Positions 8,504 through 18,423 are shown, numbered from the stretch's first letter. The stretch is DNA of 64,000 nt from Lachnospiraceae bacterium (GCA_900769115.1 CAAGFJ010000033.1:4393-68392), one strand, 5' to 3'. Program-made: numbers and translations. Notes: a model not told the origin generated them from the letters alone.

Positions 8504-9989
8504 GAAGAAAGAGATCGATCAGAGACTTCTGACACCGGAACAACGTGCGTTTTTGGAGAAGGAAGAGAAGATTGATAAGATCAATAATAAGATGAATGGT
8601 CCGATCATAGGTATTACCTATTTGACAGCATTTTTGGTGATTGGTCTGATTGCGTATATTCTGCATTTTATGATTGTGGAGAAGGATGAGGTGATCGCTA
8701 ATGCGGCGAACACACGATTAGACAGTTATGCAGCGGATGTGAATCGTGGGGATATTGTGACGAAGGATGGCAAGACGGTTGCTACGAATAAGAATGGTAA
8801 GAGGTATTATCCATATGATAATCTGTTTGCACATGCGGTTGGCTATTCGGATTATACCAAAGCCGGTGTAGAATTAGTTGGTAATTATTATCTGATGGAT
8901 AGTCATGCGAATCTGTTCGAGCGCGGGGTGAATACGTTACGTGAAGAACAGAATGAGGGTGACACGGTTGTAACAACATTGAATTATGAGTTGCAACAGA
9001 CAGCATATGATGCGTTAGGTGGTGCGGATGGCGCCGTTGTTATGATGGAACCGGATACCGGACGGATTCTTGCTATGGTATCCAAGCCGGACTTTGATCC
9101 CAATGATATTGATACCGTATGGCAGGAAGCGAATGCAGAGGGTTCTACCAGTTCAGTATTGCTGAATCGTGCTACACAGGGATTGTATCCTCCGGGGTCA
9201 ACCTTTAAAGTGTTGACTGCACTTACTTATATGCGGCAATATCCAAGAAAATATGAGAAATATTCGTATAATTGTTCACAGTCCGAGGCAATTTTTAATA
9301 GTGTCAGTGTACATTGCTATGGACATAAGACACATGGACAGCAGGATCTGTCGGAAGCACTTGCCAATTCATGTAATCAGGCATTTGCGGATATTGGTAC
9401 ACAGCTTAATGTGAATAAGTGGAAAGATACATTGGAAAGTTTTCTGTTTAATCAGTCTTTGCCATATATGGATGCCAGTGCAACCAGCCGGTTTACGTTG
9501 GATGGGAAGTCTGATAAGGGATATATTCCGCAGACGGCATTTGGTCAGGGTGATACGCTGATCACACCACTCCATAATGCGATGATCGTGTCAACGATCG
9601 CAAATGGCGGACTGATGATGAAACCGTATCTGATCGACAGTGTTGAGAATTATAAGGGTAAACGGGTAAAGAAGTTCTCGCCTTCTTCCTATGATACCTT
9701 AATGACATCTGATGAAGTAGATACGCTTACCGGATATATGCGTAAGGTTGTAACACAGGGAACGGCTGCCGACTATTTTGCGGGCGCATCCTATGAAGCA
9801 GCAGGTAAGACGGGAACGGCAGAGTATGCAAATGGAGAGCATGATTTTTCGTGGTTTATCGGTTTTACCAGTGTGGATCATCCAGAGGTTGCAGTCAGTA
9901 TCGTGGTTGAGGAATCTGATGTGAACGGAGTGAAGGCAACTGCAATTGCGAGAAAGTTGTTTGATACGTATTATTCAATTACAGAGTAA
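8433..9989 (+). CDS. Class B penicillin-binding protein (peptidoglycan D,D-transpeptidase)
   Basis: This is the transpeptidase partner of the upstream SEDS protein. Counting from the TTG at 8433, one membrane anchor lies near residues 57-80. A pedestal region follows, then a transpeptidase domain with SxxK STFK at 256-259, SxN SCN at 313-315 and KTG at 459-461, all intact. At about 518 residues it resembles the PbpA group. The start is uncertain: TTG 8433 gives a very basic cytoplasmic tail and a 71-bp overlap with the SEDS gene. TTG 8478 and ATG 8592 are alternatives, the last lacking a visible ribosome binding site. Confidence 0.92.
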   Translation: MKIKRLRRLKKKEETLNKPRKGRKKKEIDQRLLTPEQRAFLEKEEKIDKINNKMNGPIIGITYLTAFLVIGLIAYILHFMIVEKDEVIANAANTRLDSYAADVNRGDIVTKDGKTVATNKNGKRYYPYDNLFAHAVGYSDYTKAGVELVGNYYLMDSHANLFERGVNTLREEQNEGDTVVTTLNYELQQTAYDALGGADGAVVMMEPDTGRILAMVSKPDFDPNDIDTVWQEANAEGSTSSVLLNRATQGLYPPGSTFKVLTALTYMRQYPRKYEKYSYNCSQSEAIFNSVSVHCYGHKTHGQQDLSEALANSCNQAFADIGTQLNVNKWKDTLESFLFNQSLPYMDASATSRFTLDGKSDKGYIPQTAFGQGDTLITPLHNAMIVSTIANGGLMMKPYLIDSVENYKGKRVKKFSPSSYDTLMTSDEVDTLTGYMRKVVTQGTAADYFAGASYEAAGKTGTAEYANGEHDFSWFIGFTSVDHPEVAVSIVVEESDVNGVKATAIARKLFDTYYSITE

Positions 9990-10007
9990 ACAGGGGAAGT
10001 GAACAAA

Positions 10008-11192
10008 ATGGAATATGAGTCGGCTGGTCAGATGGCAGAAAGGTTAGGAGTTACAATAAGAACAGTTCAGAAGCGGGCAGCGGCAGGCAAAATCCCAGGA
10101 GCTGTGAAAGAGGGGCGTGACTGGAAGATTCCAATCAAACGGGGGAATTCTGATGATTTTGTTGAAGGGCATGTGATAGGAAATTCTGTGTCATCTGTCC
10201 ATATACCGATGCCTTTACTGCATAGTGCATTTCCAATTGGACATTGTTTAGAATATATACAAGGTATTCCAGATTACGATGACAGAGCGATTGCATATGG
10301 AGAGTATTATTACTTTAGCGGTCAGGCAGAAAAGGCAGCAGAGACAGTAGAACCTTATTTGAATCATGCGGATGATGCATTGCGACTTTCAGCAGCACTG
10401 ATCTATGCGTTTACGAATCTGACATTAGGCCATATCTACCAGACGCAATTTGCAATTGATATTATCAGGAAAGAGATGTTTGAGCGATTACAACCAGATT
10501 CTCCAATCGAGAGTCAGGCAATCGGAATATTCATGTCGACAGCAGCAACGGTGTTGTTGCATTTACCTTTGTGGGAGACACCACCGTTAGAAGATTATAT
10601 TAAATATCTGTCTGGTGGATTGCGTGTTTTTGCCTGTCGTTTATTGGCGCATAAGGCATATCTTGAAGCCAATTATGAGCGTGCACTTACGATTGCAGAT
10701 ATGACAATTGCAATGAGTGATCAGTTTTATCCGATTGCGACGATTTATATGGAGAATGTGGCAACGATGGCATTGATGAATCTGATGCGGGTGGATGAAG
10801 CAAAGGAACGGTTTGCATTAGCCTGGTCTTATGCGAAACCAGATGATCTGATTGAAGCATTTGGTGAACATCATGGTCTGTTACAAGGGATGGTGGAAGT
10901 TTCATTGAAAGAGACTGAACCAGCAGCATTTCAGAGAATTATTGACATTGTATATAAGTTTGGTTCGGGATGGCGCAGGGTACATAAGTTAGTAGTGAAC
11001 AAAGAGGTGGCAGATAATCTGTCAACTACCGAATTCACAGTTGCCATGCTTTATAGCCGTAAATGGACAATCAAAGAGATTGCACATCATATGGATGTGT
11101 CGGAACGGACGGTTAAGAATTATTTATCCAGTGTGTATAATAAGTTAGGAATCGATAATCGAAAAGAGCTGAAACAATATATGTTACAGTAG
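10008..11192 (+). CDS. LuxR-family regulator with a second, N-terminal helix-turn-helix
   Basis: The C-terminus (about residues 335-394) is a clear LuxR/GerE DNA-binding domain: LSTTEFTVAMLYSRKWTIKEIA, then VSERTVKNYLSSVYNKLGI. The N-terminus (about 3-45) is an excisionase/MerR-like helix-turn-helix (SAGQMAERLGVTIRTVQKRA, then GRDWKIP). Between them is an all-helical, TPR-like region of about 280 residues rich in paired helices and alanines. I take ATG 10008 over GTG 9999 because AGGGGAA at 9992-9998 is correctly spaced only for the former. It is the last gene of the ruv-to-PBP run and lies just upstream of the giant secreted protein, which it may control; that link is inference. Confidence 0.8.
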   Translation: MEYESAGQMAERLGVTIRTVQKRAAAGKIPGAVKEGRDWKIPIKRGNSDDFVEGHVIGNSVSSVHIPMPLLHSAFPIGHCLEYIQGIPDYDDRAIAYGEYYYFSGQAEKAAETVEPYLNHADDALRLSAALIYAFTNLTLGHIYQTQFAIDIIRKEMFERLQPDSPIESQAIGIFMSTAATVLLHLPLWETPPLEDYIKYLSGGLRVFACRLLAHKAYLEANYERALTIADMTIAMSDQFYPIATIYMENVATMALMNLMRVDEAKERFALAWSYAKPDDLIEAFGEHHGLLQGMVEVSLKETEPAAFQRIIDIVYKFGSGWRRVHKLVVNKEVADNLSTTEFTVAMLYSRKWTIKEIAHHMDVSERTVKNYLSSVYNKLGIDNRKELKQYMLQ

Positions 11193-11242
11193 ACGTTCGT
11201 CAAGCGAACGAAACAACAGAATATAGATGCCGTAAAATGGTT

Positions 11243-11282
11243 AAAAGTGCACTTTTTTGTGAATGAAAGTTGCACTTTTTTT
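11243..11282 (+). terminator. Terminator with two direct TGCACTTTTTT repeats
   Basis: AAAAGTGCA (11243-11251) can pair with TGCACTTTT (11271-11279), followed by a T run. The 5' arm is itself followed by a T run, so the unit TGCACTTTTTT occurs twice (11248-11258 and 11271-11281). Just upstream, CGTTCG/CGAACG forms a smaller hairpin near 11193-11210. Confidence 0.7.
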
Positions 11283-11296
11283 AATTGATACGTACA

Positions 11297-11325
11297 TTCT
11301 CAAATAAATAATGAATATCTATAAT
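11297..11325 (+). promoter_or_regulatory. Promoter of the 1818-residue secreted protein
   Basis: TTCTCA (11297-11302), 17-nt spacer and a perfect TATAAT (11320-11325). AAGGAGGAG at 11341-11349 then precedes the ATG at 11356. The -10 lies inside an artefactual upstream extension of the frame (ATG 11311), which supports the later start. Confidence 0.7.
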
Positions 11326-11355
11326 ACATATATATGTATAAAGGAGGAGAGTACG

Positions 11356-14300
11356 ATGAAATGGATAAGACATATTGGAAAAAGAACGGTAGTTATATTA
11401 CTAATTGTTAGTATGTTACTTCCAATGATTCCATATCGGCAGGTCAAAGCGGATACGGTAACGGAGGGAGAAACAAATACGAATAACACGGAAGCAAATA
11501 AGGAAACGCTGATGAGTGAAGCGGGGATTGATGTAAGTAAATCTTCTGGTGTAAAGACAGAAGAAGGAAGAAATCCACTAACCGGCGGAAATGATGTGTC
11601 GGTTTCGTTGAACCCGTCGCCAGAATTACTTGTTGGCGGGGTAGGCTCTTATGATGCATCTAATAGGCAACAGAATGTAATTCAGACCGTGTATGATCTG
11701 GAAGGAAAAGACTCATTTTCAAGAGAAAATGGCCGGGTGGTTAAAGATGAATCTCATAATTCGAATAACTATGATGATGAAGTGATCACAGCGGTTAGAA
11801 CAGTGGCATTTGATCCGTTTGGAGATGGAGCTGATAAATATGTAGCCGAACTTACAGCGGTACATTCCTATACAGGAAGTACATATAATACAATTACGGG
11901 TACATTAATCTATATGACTGTGTACGACGCAACAAAACCAAAAGAATATTATGATGAACATTGGCATTACAGTGATAAAACATTTGTGGGATATTTACGT
12001 TTTGATATAGAAGAATGGCAGGCCGATGCATATATGCAGGTGGCACCGGGCGATTTTGATGGAGATGGTTGTGATGAATTAGCGGTGTATTGTCCGACTA
12101 ACATAGAGAAAGGATATAATGATACTAGTTTAGAAAATACATGCTCTTATGTTACTGTTTATGAGGTAAATGATGATGGTACTGAAACGCTACAGATCAA
12201 TAATAGTCTATCAGAAGAACATAGATATTATATTAATCCGGCGCGTAATGCGAATCATGGCAGCAAAGTGTATTACAAGAATGCAGTGACAGAAATCTGT
12301 GCAGTTGATTTGGAGACAATTCGTCATCCGGGAAACACGAAAGATTCATTGGCAATTGCAACAAGTCCGGCTCGGAATGGAACGAAGGTGACAGAGACAA
12401 AGGATGCGGAAACACAGGTTGATATCTGGTTAGATGTTACTCAAAAGCCGAAGGGAAATAATCTGTCACAGCATGATATGAGATGGGATCTTCATACATA
12501 TGATCAGAAGAAAAAAGAAGGAAAAGAATACGATGTTATGATGTTTGGTGGACTATCTGCCGGAGATCTGGACAATGATGGAAATGACGAATTAGTCGTT
12601 GCAGGTTATCGTATCCGTAATACAGGCAATACGAAGAAATGGCAATTTGATAGTAATGTGTTGTTTGTGGAACGATTGATACCAAATGCAAACGGGTATG
12701 AGAGCAGTGGAACGGTTCCGCAAATCCTTAATTTGACAAAAATAGGTATATTTTCTTGGTTGACAGGTTTTGCAAGTGATAATGAACCGACAGCCCGAGA
12801 AAAGATTATGCTGTCACCGTTGTCGGTTGAATGTTACAAAGGACGCGGCAGAGACTTTGCAGATGTGTTCTATATTGATGGTACGGTATATGAATGGAAG
12901 AGTGATTACAAAGCAGCTTATATAAGAGAAAATAAGAATGGGGAGTCAAAAGGTGGTTATGCAATAACAACATGTATATTTGATAGCTCAAAATTTAAGA
13001 GTTTTCAGAACAGTGATCATGCAAAATTGTTCACAAATGCAATAGTAAAAGGATATGTAAGTTTTTCCAATATGGTATCCGGGAATTTTAATAATAACCC
13101 ATATGGAATCGAACAGGTGTATAGCGTTATGCATTATATGGATGGAGAAAAGATTGGTTCCTCTATTGTGGGTGTTGGACAGAAACAGGTAGGAGAATAT
13201 GATACAAGTTCGGGTGTTACCTTTACCTATAATGATATTGGAACCTTTGGAAAATGTGCAACGATACCGCTGTGTGCTCCAGATGTAGATCAGGATGGAA
13301 CCCGTGTGGGCTATACCAGTCAGGAAATCTATTATTCTGATCCGCAGCCGATCGCCATTTTACAGGCACCACCATATCATAGTGAATTAAATGAGGTAGA
13401 CGGTAATTATGTCTCAACCGGATCAACTGGATTTACGGTTGCAAATGCAAAAGGAGAGTCCACAACACATAGTTTTACGGCTACAGCAGGAGTAATTGTA
13501 GGAGCAGAACAAAGTTTTAGCCTGTTTGGATTATTTAAAACAGGAATCTCTACGATGACAGAACTATCTGGTGGAGTTGGTTATGAGGGAACGACGACAA
13601 CAACTACTACATTTGAGACGGATTACAATCTGACTACAACAGATCATGTAATTGCATTGACAGTTCCTTATGTACGATATCGATATAAAGTTCAGAATCC
13701 ATCGTTTACAACATTAAGTAAGAAGGAATTGAAGGAATTATCCACAAAGATTAGTCAGCTAAAATCAACGCCGGCAAGTAAGGAAAAGAAGCAGAAGATA
13801 AAGGCATCTATTATTGTTTTGCAGGAATATTACGATAACCAGTTGGAGCTGGCAAAACAATATGGATACGGAAAAACAGTGAAAAATGAAACTATAGAAA
13901 TGACGTATGCCCAACCAGGAAAACCGACAATGGCTACGCTTACAAAAAAGAAATATAACGCATTGGTAACTCAGTTAAATGAACCGAATCTATATATATC
14001 TGATGATGTATTGCATAATGCAATACCGGGTGATGTAGCAACCTATATGTGGGACGGTAATACGAATACTAAGGGGTATAGCTGGGGTGAAGGAAAGAGG
14101 GAGAATACAGCAGCAGTAACCGTTTCAGAGTCTGGTTCTAGTATATCCAGGTCTATTTCGGAGGAGAAAGAATCAGAAAAAGCACTTACCTGGAATGCAG
14201 GATTACATCAGGAAAATACTCTTACCGCAGGAGGTCTGACTGTTGGCTATAGTGTGAACTTGGAGTATGCGGGTGCAAAAGCGGATGTAAAGATCAGTAC

Positions 14301-16812
14301 TTCAACGGCACATGGAACAGTTGCATTGATACCGAATGCGATTAATGATGGAAAAAGCGAAAATAATAAGACGGATGAGCCCCGAATTGAAAATAACTAT
14401 AATTTTAATTATAATATAGCAAGCTGGAGTACAAAGATTGGTGGCAATGATTGCCGCGTAGTTGGATATGAAGTGACGCCGTTTGTGAATGGGCAGAAAT
14501 TTCCTCCAAAACCAGTGAAAGAAGTTGAAATCATACCGGTTTATGAGCGAAATGTCTATCAGGGAGTGAAGGTGCGCTGGAGCTTAGAAGATGTAAATAC
14601 AGCATATTATAGGGAACCACAGAGCTTTAAAGTATTGGTCAATGATGCAGATGTCAGTAAGAAGATAGTTTCCGCAACAGAGGCTAAGGTGGAGAATGAG
14701 AATTGTTATGAGGTTTTATTTTCGGCGACAGAAGCACCAATCGGAGAAGTATTAGTGGCGAGTGTAAGACCAACGGAGATACCGATCGCCAATAAACGAT
14801 CTTCTGACGCAGTCTATATTATGGCTGAAAATAGTTATGAATCTATATTTGCAACGCAGCCAGGTAATATTTTCTGTAAGCAATCAGAATCAGGGGATAG
14901 AAAAGCACTCATTACAGCAGGTATTAACTTTAGTCTGAAAGATTTTCAGTTTAGTGATAGAAATTTGAAATGGCAGTATTTAGATCCGGGAACATCTAAT
15001 GCGTGGAAGGATCTATCAGACAATATTAATACAGAGATAGCAGTTGATGTCAGTAAAAAATTAGAAGAGTATGGACTTTTAAAGGTAGCATATCAAAATG
15101 ACAAGGAAAAACATACATATAGCTTAGATATTCAATATAATACGGTTCCGCGGGGATTGAAATTCCGGCTGGTTGTACCGTATTCTGTGAAAGGGGCAAG
15201 CGATAAGACGTATTATGCTACTTCCAGAGAATGTGAATTTTCATATGTATTTGAGAATGTGGTGGCTGCCAAGATTACCTCGTCCAATAATGAGAATTCG
15301 AATAATCTGATCTTAAATGCACAAACAAAGAATGGTGAAACTGGACAACAGTTTGCGCCTGGTATGTTGAAGAATCTATCAGACAATGCAGGTTCTAAGA
15401 ATGTTTTGCTAAATGCTAATCAGGATACAAATGTAACGGTTACGCCAGGTGTTTACCAGTTAGAACTCACCAATATAGATAAGAGTATTTTATCCAGCAA
15501 TCGATTCGTTCATTATGGAGATAAGGATGCCCTTCTGGCTACAACAGCGAATAAGATTACGAAAAAGAGGTCTACCCGGATGCGGGTACAGAGTTTGAAT
15601 GCCACATCAGCAGTTTCGGATGTAAGCAATATGACATTTGGAGAAAGTCTTCAATTGAATACAGACCTATACAGTCAGAATGCTGAGGAACCAAATGTAC
15701 CACAGACAGTAGATATAACCTATCGTGTGGTATCGGATATAACAGGTGAAGATGTGACAAATGATTGTATGGCAGGTGATATGTTTACTCCAAACAGTGC
15801 AGGATCATTTACAATCTATGCAAATGTAACCGGCGAGAATGCAGATGCTTATGCAGATATTATGGCTATAAAGAAGATAAATGTGAAAGCAAGTGGTGAA
15901 AGGTATAGTGTTGAGAATTTAGAAAAGATTATAGGTGCTAATATCAGTGACATTACAGGTGTTGCATATGGCTGCGCCAAGAATGCCGCGCAATTAGGGC
16001 TTCCTGCTACTACACAGATTCAATCAGATAATGGAAATGTATATGATGCAATGATTGATTGGAATGTAGATGGATGTGATTATGATCCGGCTAAGAAGTC
16101 AGACCAGACATTTACAGTAACAGGAAATTTGGTACTGCCGGATACAATCGACAACACTAATCAGATATCTACACAAGTATCTGTTACTGTAATGGTAGAT
16201 TCAGAAGCAGTTACAATTACGGAGCCAGAGCTGAATACATCAGATGGAGTTATGATTAAAGATGTGACAGAGCCGGAGAATCCGAACGAAACACCGGGTG
16301 ATACAACAGATCCGGGCAATACATCGATTCCGGCAACAACGGAACAAGGCAGTTCTGCTACCATCATTGTTCCAGAACCGGGAAATGTGTATATGGTTGG
16401 AGATATGAATTATGAGGTAATAACAACGGGTACAGTTAAGACGGTAAAGATTACCGGCACTGATAGTAAGAATCTTAAAACATTAAAGATACCAGATACG
16501 GTGTTGATCTTTGGGGAAGAGTATATGGTAACTTCGATTAAAGCAGGAGCATTTAAGAATCAGAAAAAACTTAAGAAGGTAATCGTTGGCAAAAATGTAA
16601 CGGAAATTGGGAAAGGCGCATTTTGTGGATGCAAACGGCTTAGGACAATTGTGATTCAGACAAATAAATTAAAGAAAAAGTCAATTGGTAAGAATGCATT
16701 TGCAAAGATCTCATCAAAACCAAAATTCCGGGTTCCGAAGCGACAATTAAAAACATATAAGAAACTGATTCAAAAATCGAAGGTTACATCAAAAGCAAAA
16801 TTTACAAAATAA
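11356..16812 (+). CDS. Very large secreted protein with FG-GAP-like motifs and C-terminal BspA-type leucine-rich repeats
   Basis: The 1818-residue product begins with a signal peptide (basic KWIRHIGKR, hydrophobic core, likely cleavage after VKA near residue 35). FG-GAP/VCBS-like calcium loops occur near residues 233 (DFDGDGCDEL) and 403 (DLDNDGNDEL), with a weaker one near 642 (DVDQDG). Around residues 695-775 a Ser/Thr-rich alternating segment with a glycine- and phenylalanine-rich centre recalls the membrane-inserting hairpin of aerolysin-type pore formers; a second such segment lies near 919-985. Low-complexity acidic/Pro-Thr linkers precede the C-terminal leucine-rich repeat_5 region (about 1695-1800, GAFKNQKKLKKV, GAFCGCKRLRTI) and a basic end. 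There is no LPxTG motif or SLH domain, so it is probably released or attached non-covalently. No name is justified. Confidence 0.85.
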   Translation: MKWIRHIGKRTVVILLIVSMLLPMIPYRQVKADTVTEGETNTNNTEANKETLMSEAGIDVSKSSGVKTEEGRNPLTGGNDVSVSLNPSPELLVGGVGSYDASNRQQNVIQTVYDLEGKDSFSRENGRVVKDESHNSNNYDDEVITAVRTVAFDPFGDGADKYVAELTAVHSYTGSTYNTITGTLIYMTVYDATKPKEYYDEHWHYSDKTFVGYLRFDIEEWQADAYMQVAPGDFDGDGCDELAVYCPTNIEKGYNDTSLENTCSYVTVYEVNDDGTETLQINNSLSEEHRYYINPARNANHGSKVYYKNAVTEICAVDLETIRHPGNTKDSLAIATSPARNGTKVTETKDAETQVDIWLDVTQKPKGNNLSQHDMRWDLHTYDQKKKEGKEYDVMMFGGLSAGDLDNDGNDELVVAGYRIRNTGNTKKWQFDSNVLFVERLIPNANGYESSGTVPQILNLTKIGIFSWLTGFASDNEPTAREKIMLSPLSVECYKGRGRDFADVFYIDGTVYEWKSDYKAAYIRENKNGESKGGYAITTCIFDSSKFKSFQNSDHAKLFTNAIVKGYVSFSNMVSGNFNNNPYGIEQVYSVMHYMDGEKIGSSIVGVGQKQVGEYDTSSGVTFTYNDIGTFGKCATIPLCAPDVDQDGTRVGYTSQEIYYSDPQPIAILQAPPYHSELNEVDGNYVSTGSTGFTVANAKGESTTHSFTATAGVIVGAEQSFSLFGLFKTGISTMTELSGGVGYEGTTTTTTTFETDYNLTTTDHVIALTVPYVRYRYKVQNPSFTTLSKKELKELSTKISQLKSTPASKEKKQKIKASIIVLQEYYDNQLELAKQYGYGKTVKNETIEMTYAQPGKPTMATLTKKKYNALVTQLNEPNLYISDDVLHNAIPGDVATYMWDGNTNTKGYSWGEGKRENTAAVTVSESGSSISRSISEEKESEKALTWNAGLHQENTLTAGGLTVGYSVNLEYAGAKADVKISTSTAHGTVALIPNAINDGKSENNKTDEPRIENNYNFNYNIASWSTKIGGNDCRVVGYEVTPFVNGQKFPPKPVKEVEIIPVYERNVYQGVKVRWSLEDVNTAYYREPQSFKVLVNDADVSKKIVSATEAKVENENCYEVLFSATEAPIGEVLVASVRPTEIPIANKRSSDAVYIMAENSYESIFATQPGNIFCKQSESGDRKALITAGINFSLKDFQFSDRNLKWQYLDPGTSNAWKDLSDNINTEIAVDVSKKLEEYGLLKVAYQNDKEKHTYSLDIQYNTVPRGLKFRLVVPYSVKGASDKTYYATSRECEFSYVFENVVAAKITSSNNENSNNLILNAQTKNGETGQQFAPGMLKNLSDNAGSKNVLLNANQDTNVTVTPGVYQLELTNIDKSILSSNRFVHYGDKDALLATTANKITKKRSTRMRVQSLNATSAVSDVSNMTFGESLQLNTDLYSQNAEEPNVPQTVDITYRVVSDITGEDVTNDCMAGDMFTPNSAGSFTIYANVTGENADAYADIMAIKKINVKASGERYSVENLEKIIGANISDITGVAYGCAKNAAQLGLPATTQIQSDNGNVYDAMIDWNVDGCDYDPAKKSDQTFTVTGNLVLPDTIDNTNQISTQVSVTVMVDSEAVTITEPELNTSDGVMIKDVTEPENPNETPGDTTDPGNTSIPATTEQGSSATIIVPEPGNVYMVGDMNYEVITTGTVKTVKITGTDSKNLKTLKIPDTVLIFGEEYMVTSIKAGAFKNQKKLKKVIVGKNVTEIGKGAFCGCKRLRTIVIQTNKLKKKSIGKNAFAKISSKPKFRVPKRQLKTYKKLIQKSKVTSKAKFTK

Positions 16813-16817
16813 TATTT

Positions 16818-16844
16818 GGGGGATGTCCATATAGGGCATCCCCT
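16818..16844 (+). terminator. Hairpin after the large secreted protein gene
   Basis: A 10-bp stem (16819-16828 with 16834-16843, one wobble) has a 5-nt loop just after the stop codon. The T tract is poor, so termination may be partial. Confidence 0.55.
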
Positions 16845-16881
16845 TATGTCGTAAAAAACATAAATTACGAGTAAATTTTAC

Positions 16882-16910
16882 TTGCAAAGATAAGTATAAA
16901 TTGCTATACT
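16882..16910 (+). promoter_or_regulatory. Promoter of the NUDIX gene
   Basis: TTGCAA (16882-16887), 17-nt spacer, TATACT (16905-16910). AGGAGGAA near 16939 precedes the ATG at 16952. Confidence 0.7.
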
Positions 16911-16951
16911 TTATCTAATTAGGCAACACACCAATAATAGGAGGAACAGCT

Positions 16952-17404
16952 ATGATAGAAGCAGTAAGCTGTGGTGGTGTGGTAATCTTCAGAGGTAAAG
17001 TATTATTACTTTATAAGAACTATAAGAACAAGTACGAAGGCTGGGTATTACCGAAAGGAACGGTAGAGGAAGGCGAAGAGTACAAAGAGACGGCACTGCG
17101 CGAGGTTCGCGAAGAGACCGGGGTACGTGCCCAGATTATCAAGTATGTGAATAAGAGTAATTATACGTTTAATACCGCGTACGATGTTGTGAACAAAGAT
17201 GTGCATTGGTATCTGATGATGGCTGACAGTTATTACAGCAAACCTCAAAGAGAAGAGTACTTTATGGATTCCGGGTATTATAAGTATCATGAGGCATATC
17301 ATTTATTGAAGTTTCCGAATGAGAAACAGATATTAGAGCAGGCTTATGGTGAATATCAGGATTTGAAGCAGAGCAACTTATGGGGCTCGAAGAAGTATTT
17401 TTAA
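16952..17404 (+). CDS. NUDIX hydrolase
   Basis: NUDIX enzymes cleave nucleoside diphosphates linked to another moiety. The 150-residue product is a single-domain enzyme with the NUDIX box around residues 38-60: GTVEEGEEYKETALREV followed by REETGV. The GWVLPKG lead-in resembles diadenosine tetraphosphate hydrolase/RppH-like members, but the substrate cannot be read from sequence. It has its own promoter and a strong terminator, so it is monocistronic. Confidence 0.9.
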   Translation: MIEAVSCGGVVIFRGKVLLLYKNYKNKYEGWVLPKGTVEEGEEYKETALREVREETGVRAQIIKYVNKSNYTFNTAYDVVNKDVHWYLMMADSYYSKPQREEYFMDSGYYKYHEAYHLLKFPNEKQILEQAYGEYQDLKQSNLWGSKKYF

Positions 17405-17442
17405 GAACGAAAGTCGGTTAGAACGCCGGCTTTTTTTCGTTC
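17405..17442 (+). terminator. Terminator after the NUDIX gene
   Basis: AAAGTCGG (17410-17417) pairs with CCGGCTTT (17426-17433), followed by T residues. The outer GAACGA/TCGTTC (17405-17410 and 17437-17442) can extend the stem. Confidence 0.88.
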
Positions 17443-17534
17443 ATAGTGAATGAATAATAGATATAATAAATGAGTAGCAGAGTAAATAGATATAACATAG
17501 AATGACATTTGAAAAGGAATAGAAAGGTAAGATT

Positions 17535-18344
17535 ATGAAGAAGAAACTGATCACAATTTTGATGATTATATGCATTGTAGTTGCTGTTGGATGTGGGGGT
17601 TATCTGGCTTATTATTATATTGTAAGTGTAAGAAGTGAGGGTGCAGTTGATCAGTTGCGGGAGCAGATTGGCAAGGATATTACTGATGATTCCGTGAATC
17701 CGGATAATGCACCAGACACACAGTCTTCCGATATGGTAGAGATAAATGGTGTTAAGGTGCAGAAGAAGTTTGCAGCACTATATAAGGAGAATCCGGACTT
17801 TATGGGATGGATTACGATAGCAGATACCCATATTGATTATCCGGTTATGTATACACCAAGTTCTAAGGAGGGCGGAGAATATTATATTCATCGTAATTAT
17901 GAAGGAGATTATTCTGCTGCCGGGCTTCCGTTTATTGATTCTAATTGTCAGATCGAACCGGCAACGGATAATGTGATCATCTACGGACACAATATGAATG
18001 CTGGGACGATGTTTCATGACCTGCTGCAATATGAGGATAAGGATTTCTATGAGAATCATAAGACGTTTACTTTTGATACCATCTACGAGGATGGGGAATA
18101 CGAAGTAGTTGCATGTTTTCGGGGACAGATTTTGCCAGAGGATTCGAATGCATTTAAGTATTATGAGTTTGTAAATGCAGGCAGTGAAGAAGAGTTTGTT
18201 GCTTATGTGGATGAGATTAAGAAAATGTCAATCGTAGATACCGGAGTGGATGTGCAGTATGGAGATAAGTTAATTACGTTGTCCACGTGTGCTTATCACG
18301 TTACCGATGGAAGGTTTGCGGTCGTTGCTAAGAAAATACAATAA
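17535..18344 (+). CDS. Class B sortase
   Basis: Sortases are membrane-anchored transpeptidases that cleave a sorting motif and attach the protein to the wall or to a pilus. The 269-residue product has an N-terminal anchor (about 5-28) and the sortase B fold opening at FMGWITIADTHIDYPVMYT. The catalytic triad is visible: His152 in YGHNM, Cys252 in TLSTC and Arg260 in DGRF. No protein with a recognisable sorting signal is encoded in this window, so the substrate lies elsewhere. It is separated from the NUDIX gene by a terminator. Confidence 0.92.
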   Translation: MKKKLITILMIICIVVAVGCGGYLAYYYIVSVRSEGAVDQLREQIGKDITDDSVNPDNAPDTQSSDMVEINGVKVQKKFAALYKENPDFMGWITIADTHIDYPVMYTPSSKEGGEYYIHRNYEGDYSAAGLPFIDSNCQIEPATDNVIIYGHNMNAGTMFHDLLQYEDKDFYENHKTFTFDTIYEDGEYEVVACFRGQILPEDSNAFKYYEFVNAGSEEEFVAYVDEIKKMSIVDTGVDVQYGDKLITLSTCAYHVTDGRFAVVAKKIQ

Positions 18345-18390
18345 TAATTAGATATAGAGTAAACAATGCAATAGAAATATCTATAGATAA

Positions 18391-18420
18391 AAGAAAAGCG
18401 ATAGCAGTTATGCTATCGCT
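18391..18420 (-). terminator. Terminator of tRNA-Leu
   Basis: A perfect 10-bp stem (18397-18406 with 18411-18420) with a 4-nt loop. On the minus strand it is followed by a T run. It may also end sortase transcripts weakly in the other direction. Confidence 0.85.
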
Positions 18421-18423
18421 TCA

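Noticed and set aside
11311..11355. N-terminal extension of the large secreted protein
   Set aside because: The ATG at 11311 lies upstream of the -10 box, and AAGGAGGAG plus the signal peptide fit the ATG at 11356.
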